Positions 1 through 8,573 of a DNA stretch of 64,000 nt are shown piece by piece (within the stretch, counting starts at the first letter, position 1; the number at the start of each line of letters is the position of its first letter). The notes beneath the pieces are model-generated. The model saw only the letters and a list, made by a program, of their open reading frames with translations. It had not been told where the DNA came from and did no database searches. Position numbers and translations under genes: made by a program. The stretch is from Actinotalea solisilvae (GTDB lineage: Bacteria; Actinomycetota; Actinomycetes; Actinomycetales; Cellulomonadaceae): contig NZ_JADDKQ010000019.1 in assembly GCF_016464425.1 (NCBI RefSeq), positions 110,427-174,426 on the forward strand, written 5' to 3'.

Positions 1-2399
1 GTCGCCGGGTCCGCGCCCGGGACGCCCTCGGCCGCGAGCCGGGCGAGGAGCACCGCCGCGGGGTGGGCGGACGCCGCGACGCCGTCCGGCGCCCCCGCCT
101 CGTCGAGGGCCTCGGCGACGGCGCGCTCGAGCACGCTCCGGCAGCGCGCCACGACGGCACGCAGGTCGAGCGCCGAGGGCACGGTGACCAGCCGCCGGTC
201 CTCGCCCGCCTCGTCCGGCCCCGGGTCGACGAGGTCGATCAGCCCGGACGGCTGGTGGTCGGTGTCCTGGACCGCGGTGACGAGCACGCGTCGCCGGGCC
301 CGCGAGAGCGCGACGGCGAACGCACGCAGCTCGTCGTCCAGCACGGCGGCGCGTGCCTCGGCCGAGACCGCCGGCGCCCCCGACGGCCCCACGGCACGAC
401 CGGCGAGCACCTCGACGAGGTGCTGGGCCCCGAGCAGGGAGTCGCGCAGCCGCAGGTCGGGCCACACGCCCTCCTGGACGCCCGCCACGACGCACACGTC
501 CCACTCCCCGCCGGCCGCGGCGGCCGCGGTGAGCACGGGCACCGACTCCTCGACGTCCGCCTGGGCCGCGAGCGAGTCGGCCGGCAGGTCCTGCGCCCCG
601 AGGTGCTCGAGGAACGCCGCGGGGGGCGCCATGGGCAGCCGGTCGACGAACTGCTCGGCCGCCGCGAACAGCGCGAGCACCGCGTCGAGGTCGCGGTCCG
701 CGCGCGCGCCGCCCGGACCGCCCGCGAGCGCGCGGCGGCGCCACGCCTCGGCGAGGTCCGCCGTCGACCAGAGCGCCCAGAGCACGTCGAGCACCGTGCC
801 CTCGCGGTGCGACGCGGCCTCCCGGCCCGCGCGCAGCACGGCCGCGAGCCGCTGGACGGGGCGGCGCACGGCCGCGGGCAGCGTCGCGGCGCGCTCGGGC
901 ACCGCGAGGACCTCCATGAGGAGCGGGTCGCTCGTGCGCGTCCCGTCGCCCGCGAGCTCCTCCGCACGCAGCGCACGGCGCAGGCGCCGCAGGCCCACCG
1001 CGTCCGTCCCCCCGAGCGGCGAGACGAGCAGCTCGGCCGCGACCGCGGCGTCGAGCGCCGCAGGGTCGAGCGCGACGCCGAGCGCGAGGAGCAGCGGGCG
1101 GACCGCCGGCTCGGCGCGCAGCGCGACGTCGCTGCCGACGACCGCCGCCGGCACCTGGGCCGCGAGCAGCGCGCGCCGGAGCTCGGTGACGTGCGCGCCC
1201 GACCGGACGACGACCGCCATGCGGCTCCACGGCACGCCGTCGTGCAGGTGGGCGGCGCGCAGCGCGTGGGCGACGTACGCGGCCTCCTGCGCGGGTGAGC
1301 GGAGGAAGCGCACCGCGACGTCGCCGTCGGCGGCCGTCGCGGCGAGGGCCTCGCGGTGGGCGCGCCCTGGTCCGCGGATCTCGTCGGTGACCGCCCGGAC
1401 GACGCGGCGCACCGCCGCCCCGTGCCGCCAGACCCGCCGCAGGACGACCTCGTCGGCGCCGAAGGCCCCGAGCTCGCTCCCTGCCGGGCCCACGACGGCG
1501 CGCTCCGTGAGCGCGGGCGTCGCGCCACGGAACGTCTGCACGGCCGCGTCCGGGTCCGCCAGGAGCACGAGGTCCGCACCGCCGTCGGCGAGCACGTGCA
1601 GCAGGCGCGCGGTCGCGGCCGTCGCCTCCTGGTAGTCGTCGACCACGACGAGCCGCCAGCCGGGCCGGGGCGCGCCCGGCACCTCGGCGTCCCACGCGCG
1701 CAGCGCCTCGGCCGCCTCGTCGACGACGACCGCGGCGTCGTACCGCGCGCCCGCGTCGGGCGTCCCCGAGCGCAGCCTCGTGACGTCGAGGTACTCGGCG
1801 TACACCGCGGCCGCGGCGACCCACTCGGGCCGCGCGTGCTCCTCGCCGAGGCGTGCGAGCTCGGCGGGCCTCAGGCCGCGCTCCGCCGCCCGCATGAGCA
1901 GGTCGCGCAGCTCGTCGCGGAAGGCGCGGAGCCCGAGCGCACCCGCGGGGACGCGCGCCGGCCAGACGACGCGGGCGCCCTCGCCCTCGGCGTGACCGGC
2001 GAGCAGCTCGGCGAGCACGAGGTCCTGCTCGGGCCCCGAGATGAGCGTCGGCGCGGGCTCCCCCAGCAGCGACGCGCGCGCCCGCAGCACCGAGAAGGCG
2101 GCCGAGGCGGCGGTGCGGACGACCGGCTGGCCCGTGGTGCGCCGCAGCCGCGCCGACAGGTCGTCACGCAGGCGCGCGGCCGCGCGGCGGGTCGGCGCCA
2201 GCACCAGGACCTCGTCGGCCCGCAGCTCGCCCGCCGTCACCCGCTCGGCCACGAGCGCGAGCGCCGTCGTCGTCCTGCCCGTGCCCGCGGCGCCGCGCAC
2301 GAGCAGCGCCGGGCCGCGGTGCGCGATCGCCCGGGCCTGGTCCTCGTCGGGCGCCGGCCACGCGGTGCGGGCCGTCGGCGCGGCGAGGGTCACGGTCAC
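1..2399 (-). CDS. UvrD/Rep-type helicase, AdnA-like, C-terminus cut by window edge
   Basis: Superfamily 1 helicase; about 799 residues are visible and the frame is still open at base 1, so the C-terminus (where this family carries a RecB-like nuclease domain) lies outside. Seen: a Q-motif/Walker A region near residues 18-45 reading GAAGTGRTT, a Walker B region LVVVDDYQEA around residue 254, and a motif III-like LLADPDAAVQTFRGA. The Walker A lysine is Arg42 and the Walker B glutamate is Asp255. In actinobacteria such a gene is normally followed by a second UvrD-like gene and the pair forms the AdnAB double-strand-break resection enzyme; the AdnA assignment is inferred from family and gene order, as the partner is not visible. 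The GTG at 2399 is followed by an in-frame GTG at 2393. Divergent from the methyltransferase gene. Confidence 0.8.
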   Translation of the reverse strand, partial: MTVTLAAPTARTAWPAPDEDQARAIAHRGPALLVRGAAGTGRTTTALALVAERVTAGELRADEVLVLAPTRRAAARLRDDLSARLRRTTGQPVVRTAASAAFSVLRARASLLGEPAPTLISGPEQDLVLAELLAGHAEGEGARVVWPARVPAGALGLRAFRDELRDLLMRAAERGLRPAELARLGEEHARPEWVAAAAVYAEYLDVTRLRSGTPDAGARYDAAVVVDEAAEALRAWDAEVPGAPRPGWRLVVVDDYQEATAATARLLHVLADGGADLVLLADPDAAVQTFRGATPALTERAVVGPAGSELGAFGADEVVLRRVWRHGAAVRRVVRAVTDEIRGPGRAHREALAATAADGDVAVRFLRSPAQEAAYVAHALRAAHLHDGVPWSRMAVVVRSGAHVTELRRALLAAQVPAAVVGSDVALRAEPAVRPLLLALGVALDPAALDAAVAAELLVSPLGGTDAVGLRRLRRALRAEELAGDGTRTSDPLLMEVLAVPERAATLPAAVRRPVQRLAAVLRAGREAASHREGTVLDVLWALWSTADLAEAWRRRALAGGPGGARADRDLDAVLALFAAAEQFVDRLPMAPPAAFLEHLGAQDLPADSLAAQADVEESVPVLTAAAAAGGEWDVCVVAGVQEGVWPDLRLRDSLLGAQHLVEVLAGRAVGPSGAPAVSAEARAAVLDDELRAFAVALSRARRRVLVTAVQDTDHQPSGLIDLVDPGPDEAGEDRRLVTVPSALDLRAVVARCRSVLERAVAEALDEAGAPDGVAASAHPAAVLLARLAAEGVPGADPA

Positions 2400-2558
2400 G
2401 CGGAGATCCCATCACAGGCCGCCGACACGCCCGCCGCCCCGCGGCGCGTCACGCCGGCCCCACCCGGCCGCCCCCCCGGCCGGCCGGCCGCTCGCCGTCG
2501 GCGTCCGGCAGGCGGGCCGCCGGTGACGGAGGGGCCTTCGTCACGCGATGCTGCGGCC

Positions 2559-3395
2559 ATGCAGCCGAGCCGGCCGCCCGCGCCGGGCAGCCCCCGCACC
2601 CCGGACACCTACACGTTCGGCGACGGCCCGACGGCGGCCCGCCGGCTCGCGCTGCTCGCCGAGGTGTTCGACCCGCCCACGCGCGCGCTCCTCGTCGCGT
2701 GGCGGCCGCCGACCGTCGAGCACGCCCTCGACCTGGGCTGCGGCCCCGGCCACACCACCCGCCTCGTGCACGAGACGAGCCGGGCGGTGCGCACCACGGG
2801 GCTCGAGCGCTCCGCCGAGCACGTGGCCCGGGCGCGCGCCGAGGCCCCCGCGGGGGTCGACGTCGTGCAGCACGACGTCACGGTCGCGCCGCTGCCCGTA
2901 CCGCCGGCGCAGCTCGCGCTCGCACGCTTCCTGCTCACGCACCTCGCCGACCCGGCCGGGGCGCTCCGGACGTGGGCCCGGGCGCTCACGCCGGGGGGCC
3001 GCCTGCTGGCCCAGGAGACCGCGCGGCTCGCCTCCGCTGACCCGACGCTCGCGCGGTACTACGACCTCGTCGCGCAGGTGCAGGCGCACCACGGGCAGGC
3101 GCTCGACGTCGGCGCGCGCCTCGCCGCGCTCGCCGCGTCCGTCCCGGGCACGAGGCTCGTCCACGCCGCCGTGCTGCACCTGCGCCCGGCGGTCGCCTCG
3201 ATGGCGGCCCTGCACGCGATGAACGTGCGCACCTGGCGCACCGACGCGTGGGCGGCCGCGCACCTCGACGCCCGCGAGCTCGACGACCTCACGGACCGGC
3301 TCGACGCCCTCGCGGCCGGCGAGCCGGCCCAGGGGGACGTCGCGCTCGACCTCGCCGAGGTCGTCCTCGAGCGGGAGGCGGGCCCGGCCGACTGA
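2559..3395 (+). CDS. Class I SAM-dependent methyltransferase
   Basis: 278-residue soluble protein with the Rossmann-type SAM-binding motif I (HALDLGCGPGHTTRLV, about residues 55-70), an acidic/Ser segment (LERSAEH) and a motif IV-like region (QLALARFLLTHLADP) followed by the LxPGG-like turn LTPGGRLLAQE. This is the UbiE/Methyltransf_11/25 class; the substrate cannot be read from the sequence. The ATG at 2559 was chosen because the fold starts soon after it; frame remains open upstream but that part is antisense to the helicase gene. The shortest distance to the divergent helicase gene is about 160 bases. No operon partner downstream: the next gene is convergent. Confidence 0.8.
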   Translation: MQPSRPPAPGSPRTPDTYTFGDGPTAARRLALLAEVFDPPTRALLVAWRPPTVEHALDLGCGPGHTTRLVHETSRAVRTTGLERSAEHVARARAEAPAGVDVVQHDVTVAPLPVPPAQLALARFLLTHLADPAGALRTWARALTPGGRLLAQETARLASADPTLARYYDLVAQVQAHHGQALDVGARLAALAASVPGTRLVHAAVLHLRPAVASMAALHAMNVRTWRTDAWAAAHLDARELDDLTDRLDALAAGEPAQGDVALDLAEVVLEREAGPAD

Positions 3396-3429
3396 GTCCC
3401 GCGGGACCCGCGGCGCGGGCCGGGAGCCG

Positions 3430-4449
3430 TCAGCCCGGGAAGGGCCACCCGTTGGCCACGCACGCACCGGTCGTCTCGGTCTGCTGCTGCATGAGCGGGG
3501 CGAGCCGGCCGGGCCCGGGGCACTCGACGTGGCGGTTGCCGAGCAGGTGGCCGACCTCGTGGTTGACGAGGTACTGCCGGTAGAGGGTGCGGTCCGGGAA
3601 GTCCTTGCCGCCCTGCACCCAGCGCAGGTGGTTGAGCACCGCGCGGCCGTTGGTCCCGCACGAGTAGCGGCCCACGGTGTCCAGCGGCGCGCACAGGTCG
3701 TCGACGAGGTCGGGCGACGCGAGCACGACCACGAGGTCGGCCGGGCCGTCGGTCCGCGCGAAGCTCACCGAGCCGTCCGCGCCCCACCCGCGCGGGTCGT
3801 TGAGCGTGACCATGACCGTTCGCGCGAAGAGGGCCCCGTCGACCTCGAGCCCGGCCTCGACCTCCACCCGGACCGTGCGGACCGGGCGCTCGGGGGCCGG
3901 GGCCGCCTCGACGCCCGGGACGACGACGACGTCGCCGCCCGCGGCGGTCGGCACGGCCGTCGACAGCAGGCCGGCGTCGCGGTCGGCGAGGGTGAGCCCC
4001 GCCGCGTCGACGGCGTTCGGGTCGACGGTCGCGGCGGTCGCGGGCGGCGCGGGAAGCACGAGCGGCTCGGTGGCCGCGAGCGCCTCGGCCGGCAGGGGCA
4101 CGCGGTCCGCGGTGGCCTCGACGCCGTCGGCGCTCGTGCCCCGCGACGTCCGCGGGCCGACGGTCGGCTCGGCCGTCCGGGTGACGTCGGCGGCCGTCGG
4201 CGTGACGGTCGTCAGCGACGGCGGCCCGACGAGCGCGGCCGCGGTCGCGACCCCGCCACCGAGGGCGAGCACGCCGGCGAGCGCGAGGGCCGCGCCCGGG
4301 AACCGCCGGGCCAGGTGCCCGGCGCGCGTCGTGCGACCCGTCGTCCGCGCGTGCGCCGCGCCCGCCCCGAGGGCCCCGTGAGCACGGTGCGCGCCCGTGC
4401 GGGCGGCCTCGCGGCGCGCGCGACGGGAGGTCTCGGGGGGCGGGGGCAC
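3430..4449 (-). CDS. DUF3152 membrane-anchored putative zinc metalloprotease
   Basis: 339-residue protein: basic Arg-rich N-terminus, one hydrophobic segment (about residues 50-73), a long Ala/Thr/Pro-rich linker, then a DUF3152 domain with VMVTLNDPRGWG, CGTNGRAVLNHLRW and the metzincin-type zinc signature HEVGHLLGNRH near residue 300, followed by a Met-turn-like APLMQQQ. It is therefore probably an extracytoplasmic metallopeptidase held by an N-terminal anchor; the substrate is unknown. Start is uncertain: an in-frame GTG at 4554 would add 35 residues, but those codons include TGT, CAT, GGA and GCA, unlike the rest of the gene; against this, a TAGCTC hexamer lies 6 bases before 4554. Divergent from the TetR gene at 4587. 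Confidence 0.75.
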   Translation of the reverse strand: MPPPPETSRRARREAARTGAHRAHGALGAGAAHARTTGRTTRAGHLARRFPGAALALAGVLALGGGVATAAALVGPPSLTTVTPTAADVTRTAEPTVGPRTSRGTSADGVEATADRVPLPAEALAATEPLVLPAPPATAATVDPNAVDAAGLTLADRDAGLLSTAVPTAAGGDVVVVPGVEAAPAPERPVRTVRVEVEAGLEVDGALFARTVMVTLNDPRGWGADGSVSFARTDGPADLVVVLASPDLVDDLCAPLDTVGRYSCGTNGRAVLNHLRWVQGGKDFPDRTLYRQYLVNHEVGHLLGNRHVECPGPGRLAPLMQQQTETTGACVANGWPFPG

Positions 4450-4562
4450 CGACCCATGGTGACATCCGTCCGCCGCGCCGGGGAACTCGTGCGGCCCGTC
4501 GGGTGCGCCCCGCGCCCCGCCGCACCCGCTCGCGACCAGGGCGGACGTGCTCACCCCGCAGA

Positions 4563-4580
4563 GCTACGCGTCGGTAGCAT
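4563..4580 (+). promoter_or_regulatory. TetR promoter -10 with overlapping short palindrome
   Basis: TAGCAT at 4575-4580 lies exactly 6 bases before the GTG start at 4587, the spacing expected for a leaderless transcript. An interrupted palindrome GCTAC-N6-GTAGC (4563-4567 and 4574-4578) overlaps it and is a candidate autoregulatory operator for the TetR protein. Function is inferred from position only. Confidence 0.45.
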
Positions 4581-4586
4581 CGCCGT

Positions 4587-5237
4587 GTGACGACGCCCAC
4601 ACCGCCCCGCCCACGCGCGACGCGCATGGGTCGCGAGGCGCGCCGGGCTCAGGTGCTCGCGGTGGCGCAGGACCTCTTCGCGCGCGAGGGCTTCCACCAC
4701 GTCTCCATGGACGACATCGCCGACCGCGCCGAGGTGAGCAAGCCGGTCCTCTACCGCCACTTCCCCTCGAAGCTCGACCTCTACCTCGCCGTCGTGGACC
4801 ACCGCGGGCAGGCGCTCGTGACCGCGGTCGACGAGGCCCTCGCGGCCGTGGACCGGGGCGAGCAGCAGAGCGGGCGCGCCGTCGTGCGCGGCATCGTCCA
4901 GGCCTACGTCGAGTTCGTCGAGCAGGCCGGCGACTCGTTCTCCCTGCTCTTCGAGTCCGACGTCACGCGTGACAGCGGCGTCCGGTCGCGCGTCGAGCAG
5001 GCGTCGGCCGACGCCGCGCGCGCGATCTGCCGCGCGCTGCGCGAGCTCGCCGGGCTCCCGCTCGAGCACGCCGAGCTGCTGAGCACCGCCCTCGTGGGCA
5101 TGGCCCGGGTCGCCGCGACCTCGCGCTACCGCACGCAGGACGTGGGGGTCGAGGACGCCGTCGACCTCGTCACCCAGCTCGCGTGGCGCGGCGTGGCCGG
5201 GCTGGTGCGCGACCGCGAGGGCGCCGACGCGGGCTGA
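4587..5237 (+). CDS. TetR/AcrR family transcriptional regulator
   Basis: 216-residue TetR regulator. The N-terminal HTH is clear: REARRAQVLAVAQDLFAREGFHHVSMDDIADRAEVSKPVLYRHFPSKLDL split over residues 15-65, with the recognition-helix signature VSKPVLYRHFPSK. The C-terminal half is an all-helical ligand/dimer domain with no obvious known ligand. It precedes DUF3107, MiaE-like and DEAD-box genes, an arrangement that I recall as common in Micrococcales. GTG start preceded by a -10-like TAGCAT and no Shine-Dalgarno sequence, so translation is probably leaderless. Confidence 0.85.
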   Translation: MTTPTPPRPRATRMGREARRAQVLAVAQDLFAREGFHHVSMDDIADRAEVSKPVLYRHFPSKLDLYLAVVDHRGQALVTAVDEALAAVDRGEQQSGRAVVRGIVQAYVEFVEQAGDSFSLLFESDVTRDSGVRSRVEQASADAARAICRALRELAGLPLEHAELLSTALVGMARVAATSRYRTQDVGVEDAVDLVTQLAWRGVAGLVRDREGADAG

Positions 5238-5373
5238 TCCGCCCGCCGCGAACAACACCGGCCCCCGGCGGCCGCTCCCCGGCGCCCTGCCTAGGATGGG
5301 CGCGACAGTCGGTGCCGGGCGGACGACGTGGGTCGGACGCCGCAGCCGGACGCGGACTCAGGAGGCGATGGGC

Positions 5374-5598
5374 GTGGAGATCACGATCGGTGTGCAGCAC
5401 GTGGCACGGGAGCTGGTGCTGGAGACCGACCAGACCTCCGAGAAGGTCGTCGCGGACGTCCGCACGGCGCTCGAGTCCGGCGCGCCCCTCGAGCTCACCG
5501 ACACGCGCGGCCGGCGCATCGTCGTGCCCGCGGCGTCGCTCGGCTACGTCGAGATCGGTGGCGACGAGGCCCGCAAGGTCGGCTTCCACAACCTCTGA
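5374..5598 (+). CDS. DUF3107 small conserved protein
   Basis: 74-residue protein beginning MEITIGVQHVARELVLE and ending VEIGGDEARKVGFHNL, the typical shape of the actinobacterial DUF3107 family, function unknown. The GTG at 5374 was preferred over the ATG at 5368 because an AGGAGG Shine-Dalgarno at 5360-5365 is then 8 bases away instead of 2, and because the family usually begins at MEI/MEV. Convergent with the MiaE-like gene; a shared terminator lies between. Confidence 0.85.
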   Translation: MEITIGVQHVARELVLETDQTSEKVVADVRTALESGAPLELTDTRGRRIVVPAASLGYVEIGGDEARKVGFHNL

Positions 5599-5607
5599 CG
5601 GGGCCAC

Positions 5608-5637
5608 CCCCGGCGGCGCGGACCGCGGCCGCCGGGG
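5608..5637. terminator. Bidirectional hairpin between convergent genes
   Basis: Perfect 10-bp stem CCCCGGCGGC (5608-5617) with GCCGCCGGGG (5628-5637), 10-base loop, placed between the stop of DUF3107 and the stop of the convergent MiaE-like gene. No U-tract, as usual in very GC-rich actinobacteria. Confidence 0.5.
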
Positions 5638-5663
5638 TGCCCGTCCGCCCGGCGTGCCGCGCG

Positions 5664-6389
5664 TCAGGGCGTCAGGCCCAGGCGCTCCATGCGCCGGCTG
5701 TGCTCGGCCGTGAGCGCCGCGAACAGCCGCTGCTGACCGTCCGGCGCGTCCTCGACGAGCGCGCGGATCTCCGGGTGGTCGGCGAGCACGCGCTGGACGA
5801 CGCCGAGCGCCTCGCCCACGAGGCGCCGCCCCCACAGCGCGAGGCGCGAGGCGAGCGTGGGGTCCTGCGTCGCACCGCCCGCGAGGGCGTCGACGACGAG
5901 CTCCGCGTGGCCGGCGTCCGTGAGCGCGTCGACGACGAGGTCGCGGCTCGCCGGGTCGAGGCGCGCCGCCACGATGCGGCTGAAGTCGTCGGCGACGCCG
6001 TAGCCCACGTACCCCTTGAGCAGGCGCTCCCACCAGCTCCCCGGGCTCGTGCGCTCGTCGAACTCGACGAGCGCCCCCGCGAACGGTTCCATCACGGGCT
6101 CGAGCTCCGCGCCCAGCTCCTCGACCCTGGCCCGCACCCGCTCGAGCCGCTGGAGCGCGACGCCCGCCTGGCGGCTCAGCTCGAGCCGCTGCGCGAGCTC
6201 GGGTGCCTGGGCGGCGTCCGCCGCGAGACGTGAGAACGCGGCGAGCTGGCCGTAGGCGAGCATCCCGAGCACCGCGAGCGCGCTGCCCGCCGGCGCCTCG
6301 GGGGCGTCCTCGGTCGTCGCGGCGGGACCGGCGTCCGCCCCGGCCGGCTGGGCGTGCGCGAGCGGGTCCGGTGCCGCGGGGAGGGTCAT
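5664..6389 (-). CDS. Ferritin-like fold protein (MiaE_2-like)
   Basis: 241-residue, almost wholly helical protein. After an Ala/Pro-rich leader of about 35 residues it shows a ferritin-like four-helix pattern (VLGMLAYGQLAAFSRLAADA, then ELGAELEPVMEPFAGAL, GYVGYGVADDFSRIVA and GHAELVVDALAG). Such proteins are annotated as tRNA-(ms2io6A)-hydroxylase-like or simply ferritin-like in actinobacteria; a diiron site is plausible but I could not assign every Glu/His ligand, so enzymatic activity is not claimed. ATG start lies 6 bases after TAGCCT (6401-6396), a leaderless arrangement. Divergent from the DEAD-box helicase gene. Confidence 0.75.
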   Translation of the reverse strand: MTLPAAPDPLAHAQPAGADAGPAATTEDAPEAPAGSALAVLGMLAYGQLAAFSRLAADAAQAPELAQRLELSRQAGVALQRLERVRARVEELGAELEPVMEPFAGALVEFDERTSPGSWWERLLKGYVGYGVADDFSRIVAARLDPASRDLVVDALTDAGHAELVVDALAGGATQDPTLASRLALWGRRLVGEALGVVQRVLADHPEIRALVEDAPDGQQRLFAALTAEHSRRMERLGLTP

Positions 6390-6424
6390 CGGGCCAGGCT
6401 AGCCCTCGGCGGACGGTCGTCCGG

Positions 6425-6643
6425 TAGCATCGTCGACGTACATCGGTTGACCGGTCGTCCCGACATCCTCGCCCGCGAGCGCACGCTGCACCCAGCACGA
6501 CGAGCACCACCGCAGCGCGACGCGCCCGCCCGGGCGGCGCCTTCCACGATCGGCTGCCGGCCCCCGCCCGCGGCGCGGCCCGCTCCGGTGCGACGACTCG
6601 TCGCCGGACGCGTGTGGCCCCGCGGACCGACAACCGGAGCACC
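6425..6643 (+). promoter_or_regulatory. Promoter and long 5' leader of the DEAD-box helicase gene
   Basis: A -10-like TAGCAT at 6425-6430 on the plus strand would start transcription near 6437, giving a leader of about 205 bases before the helicase ATG. The leader has no convincing small ORF or known riboswitch. A GGAG Shine-Dalgarno is present just before the start. Long leaders are common on RNA-helicase genes that are autoregulated or cold-induced; that role here is inference. Confidence 0.35.
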
Positions 6644-8353
6644 ATGACCACGAGCACCACCGACCCGACGGCCGGCGAGCAGGACCACGACACGGCCGAG
6701 GTCCACGAGGCCGGCCAGTCCGCCTCGGGCGTCCAGAGCGCGCACAACCCGTCCTTCGCGGACTTCGGCATCCGCGAGGAGATCGTCCGCGCGCTGTCCG
6801 ACGCGGGCATCAGCCACCCGTTCCCGATCCAGGCGATGACGCTGCCGGTCGCGCTCTCGAAGCACGACATCATCGGCCAGGCGAAGACCGGCACGGGCAA
6901 GACCCTCGGCTTCGGCATCCCGCTGCTCGAGCACGTCGTCGCGCCGGGCGAGGACGGCTTCGAGCAGCTGCCCGCGCCCGGCAAGCCCCAGGCCCTCGTC
7001 ATCGTCCCGACGCGCGAACTCGCGGTGCAGGTCGCGGGCGACCTCGAGACGGCATCGCGCCACCGCAAGGTCCGCGTCGTCCTGCTCTACGGCGGCCGCG
7101 CCTACGAGCCGCAGGTCGAGGCGCTCGCGCGCGGCGCCGAGGTCGTCGTCGGCACGCCCGGTCGCATGATCGACCTCATGAACCAGGGCATCCTCGACCT
7201 CGCCCGCGCCCGCACGGTCGTGCTCGACGAGGCCGACGAGATGCTCGACCTCGGGTTCCTGCCCGACGTCGAGAAGCTGCTGGCGCGCACGCCCGCGTCG
7301 CGCCACACCATGCTCTTCTCGGCCACGATGCCGGGCGCGGTCGTCGCGATGGCGCGGCGGTACATGACGCAGCCGACCCACATCCGCGCACAGGACCCCG
7401 ACGACGGCGGCGCCACGCTCAAGGCGATCAAGCAGGTCGTCTACCGCGCGCACGCCCTCGACAAGGTCGAGGTGCTCGCGCGCCTCCTGCAGGCCCGCGG
7501 CCGCGGCCTGACCATCGTGTTCGCCCGGACCAAGCGCACGGCCGCCAAGGTCGCCGACGACCTCATGGAGCGCGGCTTCGCGGCCGGCGCGATCCACGGC
7601 GACCTCGGCCAGGGCGCGCGCGAGCAGGCGCTGCGCGCGTTCCGCTCGGGCAAGATCGACGTGCTCGTCGCGACCGACGTCGCGGCGCGCGGCATCGACG
7701 TCGACGACGTCACGCACGTCGTCAACTACCAGTGCCCCGAGGACGAGAAGACCTACCTGCACCGCACGGGCCGCACGGGCCGCGCGGGCCGCACCGGCAC
7801 GGCCGTGACGTTCGTCGACTGGGACGACATCCCGCGCTGGGGCCTCATCGACCGGGCGCTCGACCTCGGGTTCCCCGAGCCGCTCGAGACCTACTCGAGC
7901 TCCCCGCACCTCTACGAGGACCTCGACATCCCCGCGGGCACGAAGGGCCGCCTCCCGAAGGAGGCCCGCACGCGCGCCGGCCTGGACGCCGAGGTGCTCG
8001 AGGACCTCGGCGAGACCGGCAAGCGCCACACGAAGAGCGGCGGCTCCGACCGCGGCCCGCGCGACGGCGGCCGGGGCGACGGCGGGCGAGGTGACGGGGG
8101 CCGCGGCGGCCGCACGGGCGACCGCGAGCGCGGCCGGGGCCGCGGCGGACGCGGCGAGGGCCGCGAGGACCGCGAGCCGCGCGAGCACGCGCCGCACGCC
8201 GAGGCCTCGACCGGCCCCGACGCCGGCTCCACGACCGAGGGCGGGGACGCGCCGCGCAAGCGCTCGCGCAGCCGCCGTCGGACGCGCGGCGGACGTCGCG
8301 GCGAGGGCGACGCGAGCGCCGAGAGCGCCGCGCCGGCCGCGAGCGAGGGCTGA
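6644..8353 (+). CDS. DEAD-box ATP-dependent RNA helicase with basic Arg/Gly tail
   Basis: 569 residues. All SF2 motifs are visible: Q motif (FADFGI...FPIQ, about 40-65), motif I AKTGTGKT, Ia PTRELAVQ, Ib GTPGR, motif II DEAD within VLDEADEMLDLGF, motif III SAT, motif V ATDVAARGIDVDDV, motif VI HRTGRTGRAG. The last 110 residues are a disordered RG/D-rich tail ending in a KRSRSRRRTRGGRRG block, a likely RNA-binding extension as in RhlE/DeaD-type proteins of high-GC bacteria. It unwinds structured RNA in ribosome assembly or decay. ATG at 6644 follows a GGAG Shine-Dalgarno; an upstream in-frame GTG at 6614 lacks one. A strong terminator follows. Confidence 0.93.
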   Translation: MTTSTTDPTAGEQDHDTAEVHEAGQSASGVQSAHNPSFADFGIREEIVRALSDAGISHPFPIQAMTLPVALSKHDIIGQAKTGTGKTLGFGIPLLEHVVAPGEDGFEQLPAPGKPQALVIVPTRELAVQVAGDLETASRHRKVRVVLLYGGRAYEPQVEALARGAEVVVGTPGRMIDLMNQGILDLARARTVVLDEADEMLDLGFLPDVEKLLARTPASRHTMLFSATMPGAVVAMARRYMTQPTHIRAQDPDDGGATLKAIKQVVYRAHALDKVEVLARLLQARGRGLTIVFARTKRTAAKVADDLMERGFAAGAIHGDLGQGAREQALRAFRSGKIDVLVATDVAARGIDVDDVTHVVNYQCPEDEKTYLHRTGRTGRAGRTGTAVTFVDWDDIPRWGLIDRALDLGFPEPLETYSSSPHLYEDLDIPAGTKGRLPKEARTRAGLDAEVLEDLGETGKRHTKSGGSDRGPRDGGRGDGGRGDGGRGGRTGDRERGRGRGGRGEGREDREPREHAPHAEASTGPDAGSTTEGGDAPRKRSRSRRRTRGGRRGEGDASAESAAPAASEG

Positions 8354-8380
8354 CCGCCACGCGGTAGCCGCACGACCCAC

Positions 8381-8412
8381 GAGACCCCCGGGCGCACCGC
8401 CCCGGGGGTCTC
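8381..8412 (+). terminator. Strong hairpin terminator after the DEAD-box gene
   Basis: Perfect 12-bp stem GAGACCCCCGGG (8381-8392) / CCCGGGGGTCTC (8401-8412) with an 8-base loop, 28 bases after the helicase stop codon and before the sigma-factor gene. Confidence 0.8.
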
Positions 8413-8573
8413 GTCGTCCCCGGGGGCCGCGTCGCAGCGCCCACCGGCGGCCGCGGTGCGGGTGAGATCGGGGCACCACCCCAACGATCCGACCCGTGCC
8501 GTCGTCTGGGTGGGGCAAGGATGCGAGGCAGCGCCCTGGCCGGCACGCCGGCGGGCCGACGACGGGAGACGCC

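Noticed and set aside
1356..2558. An N-terminal extension of the methyltransferase
   Set aside because: The frame is open but antisense to the helicase; methyltransferase fold and typical length begin at 2559.
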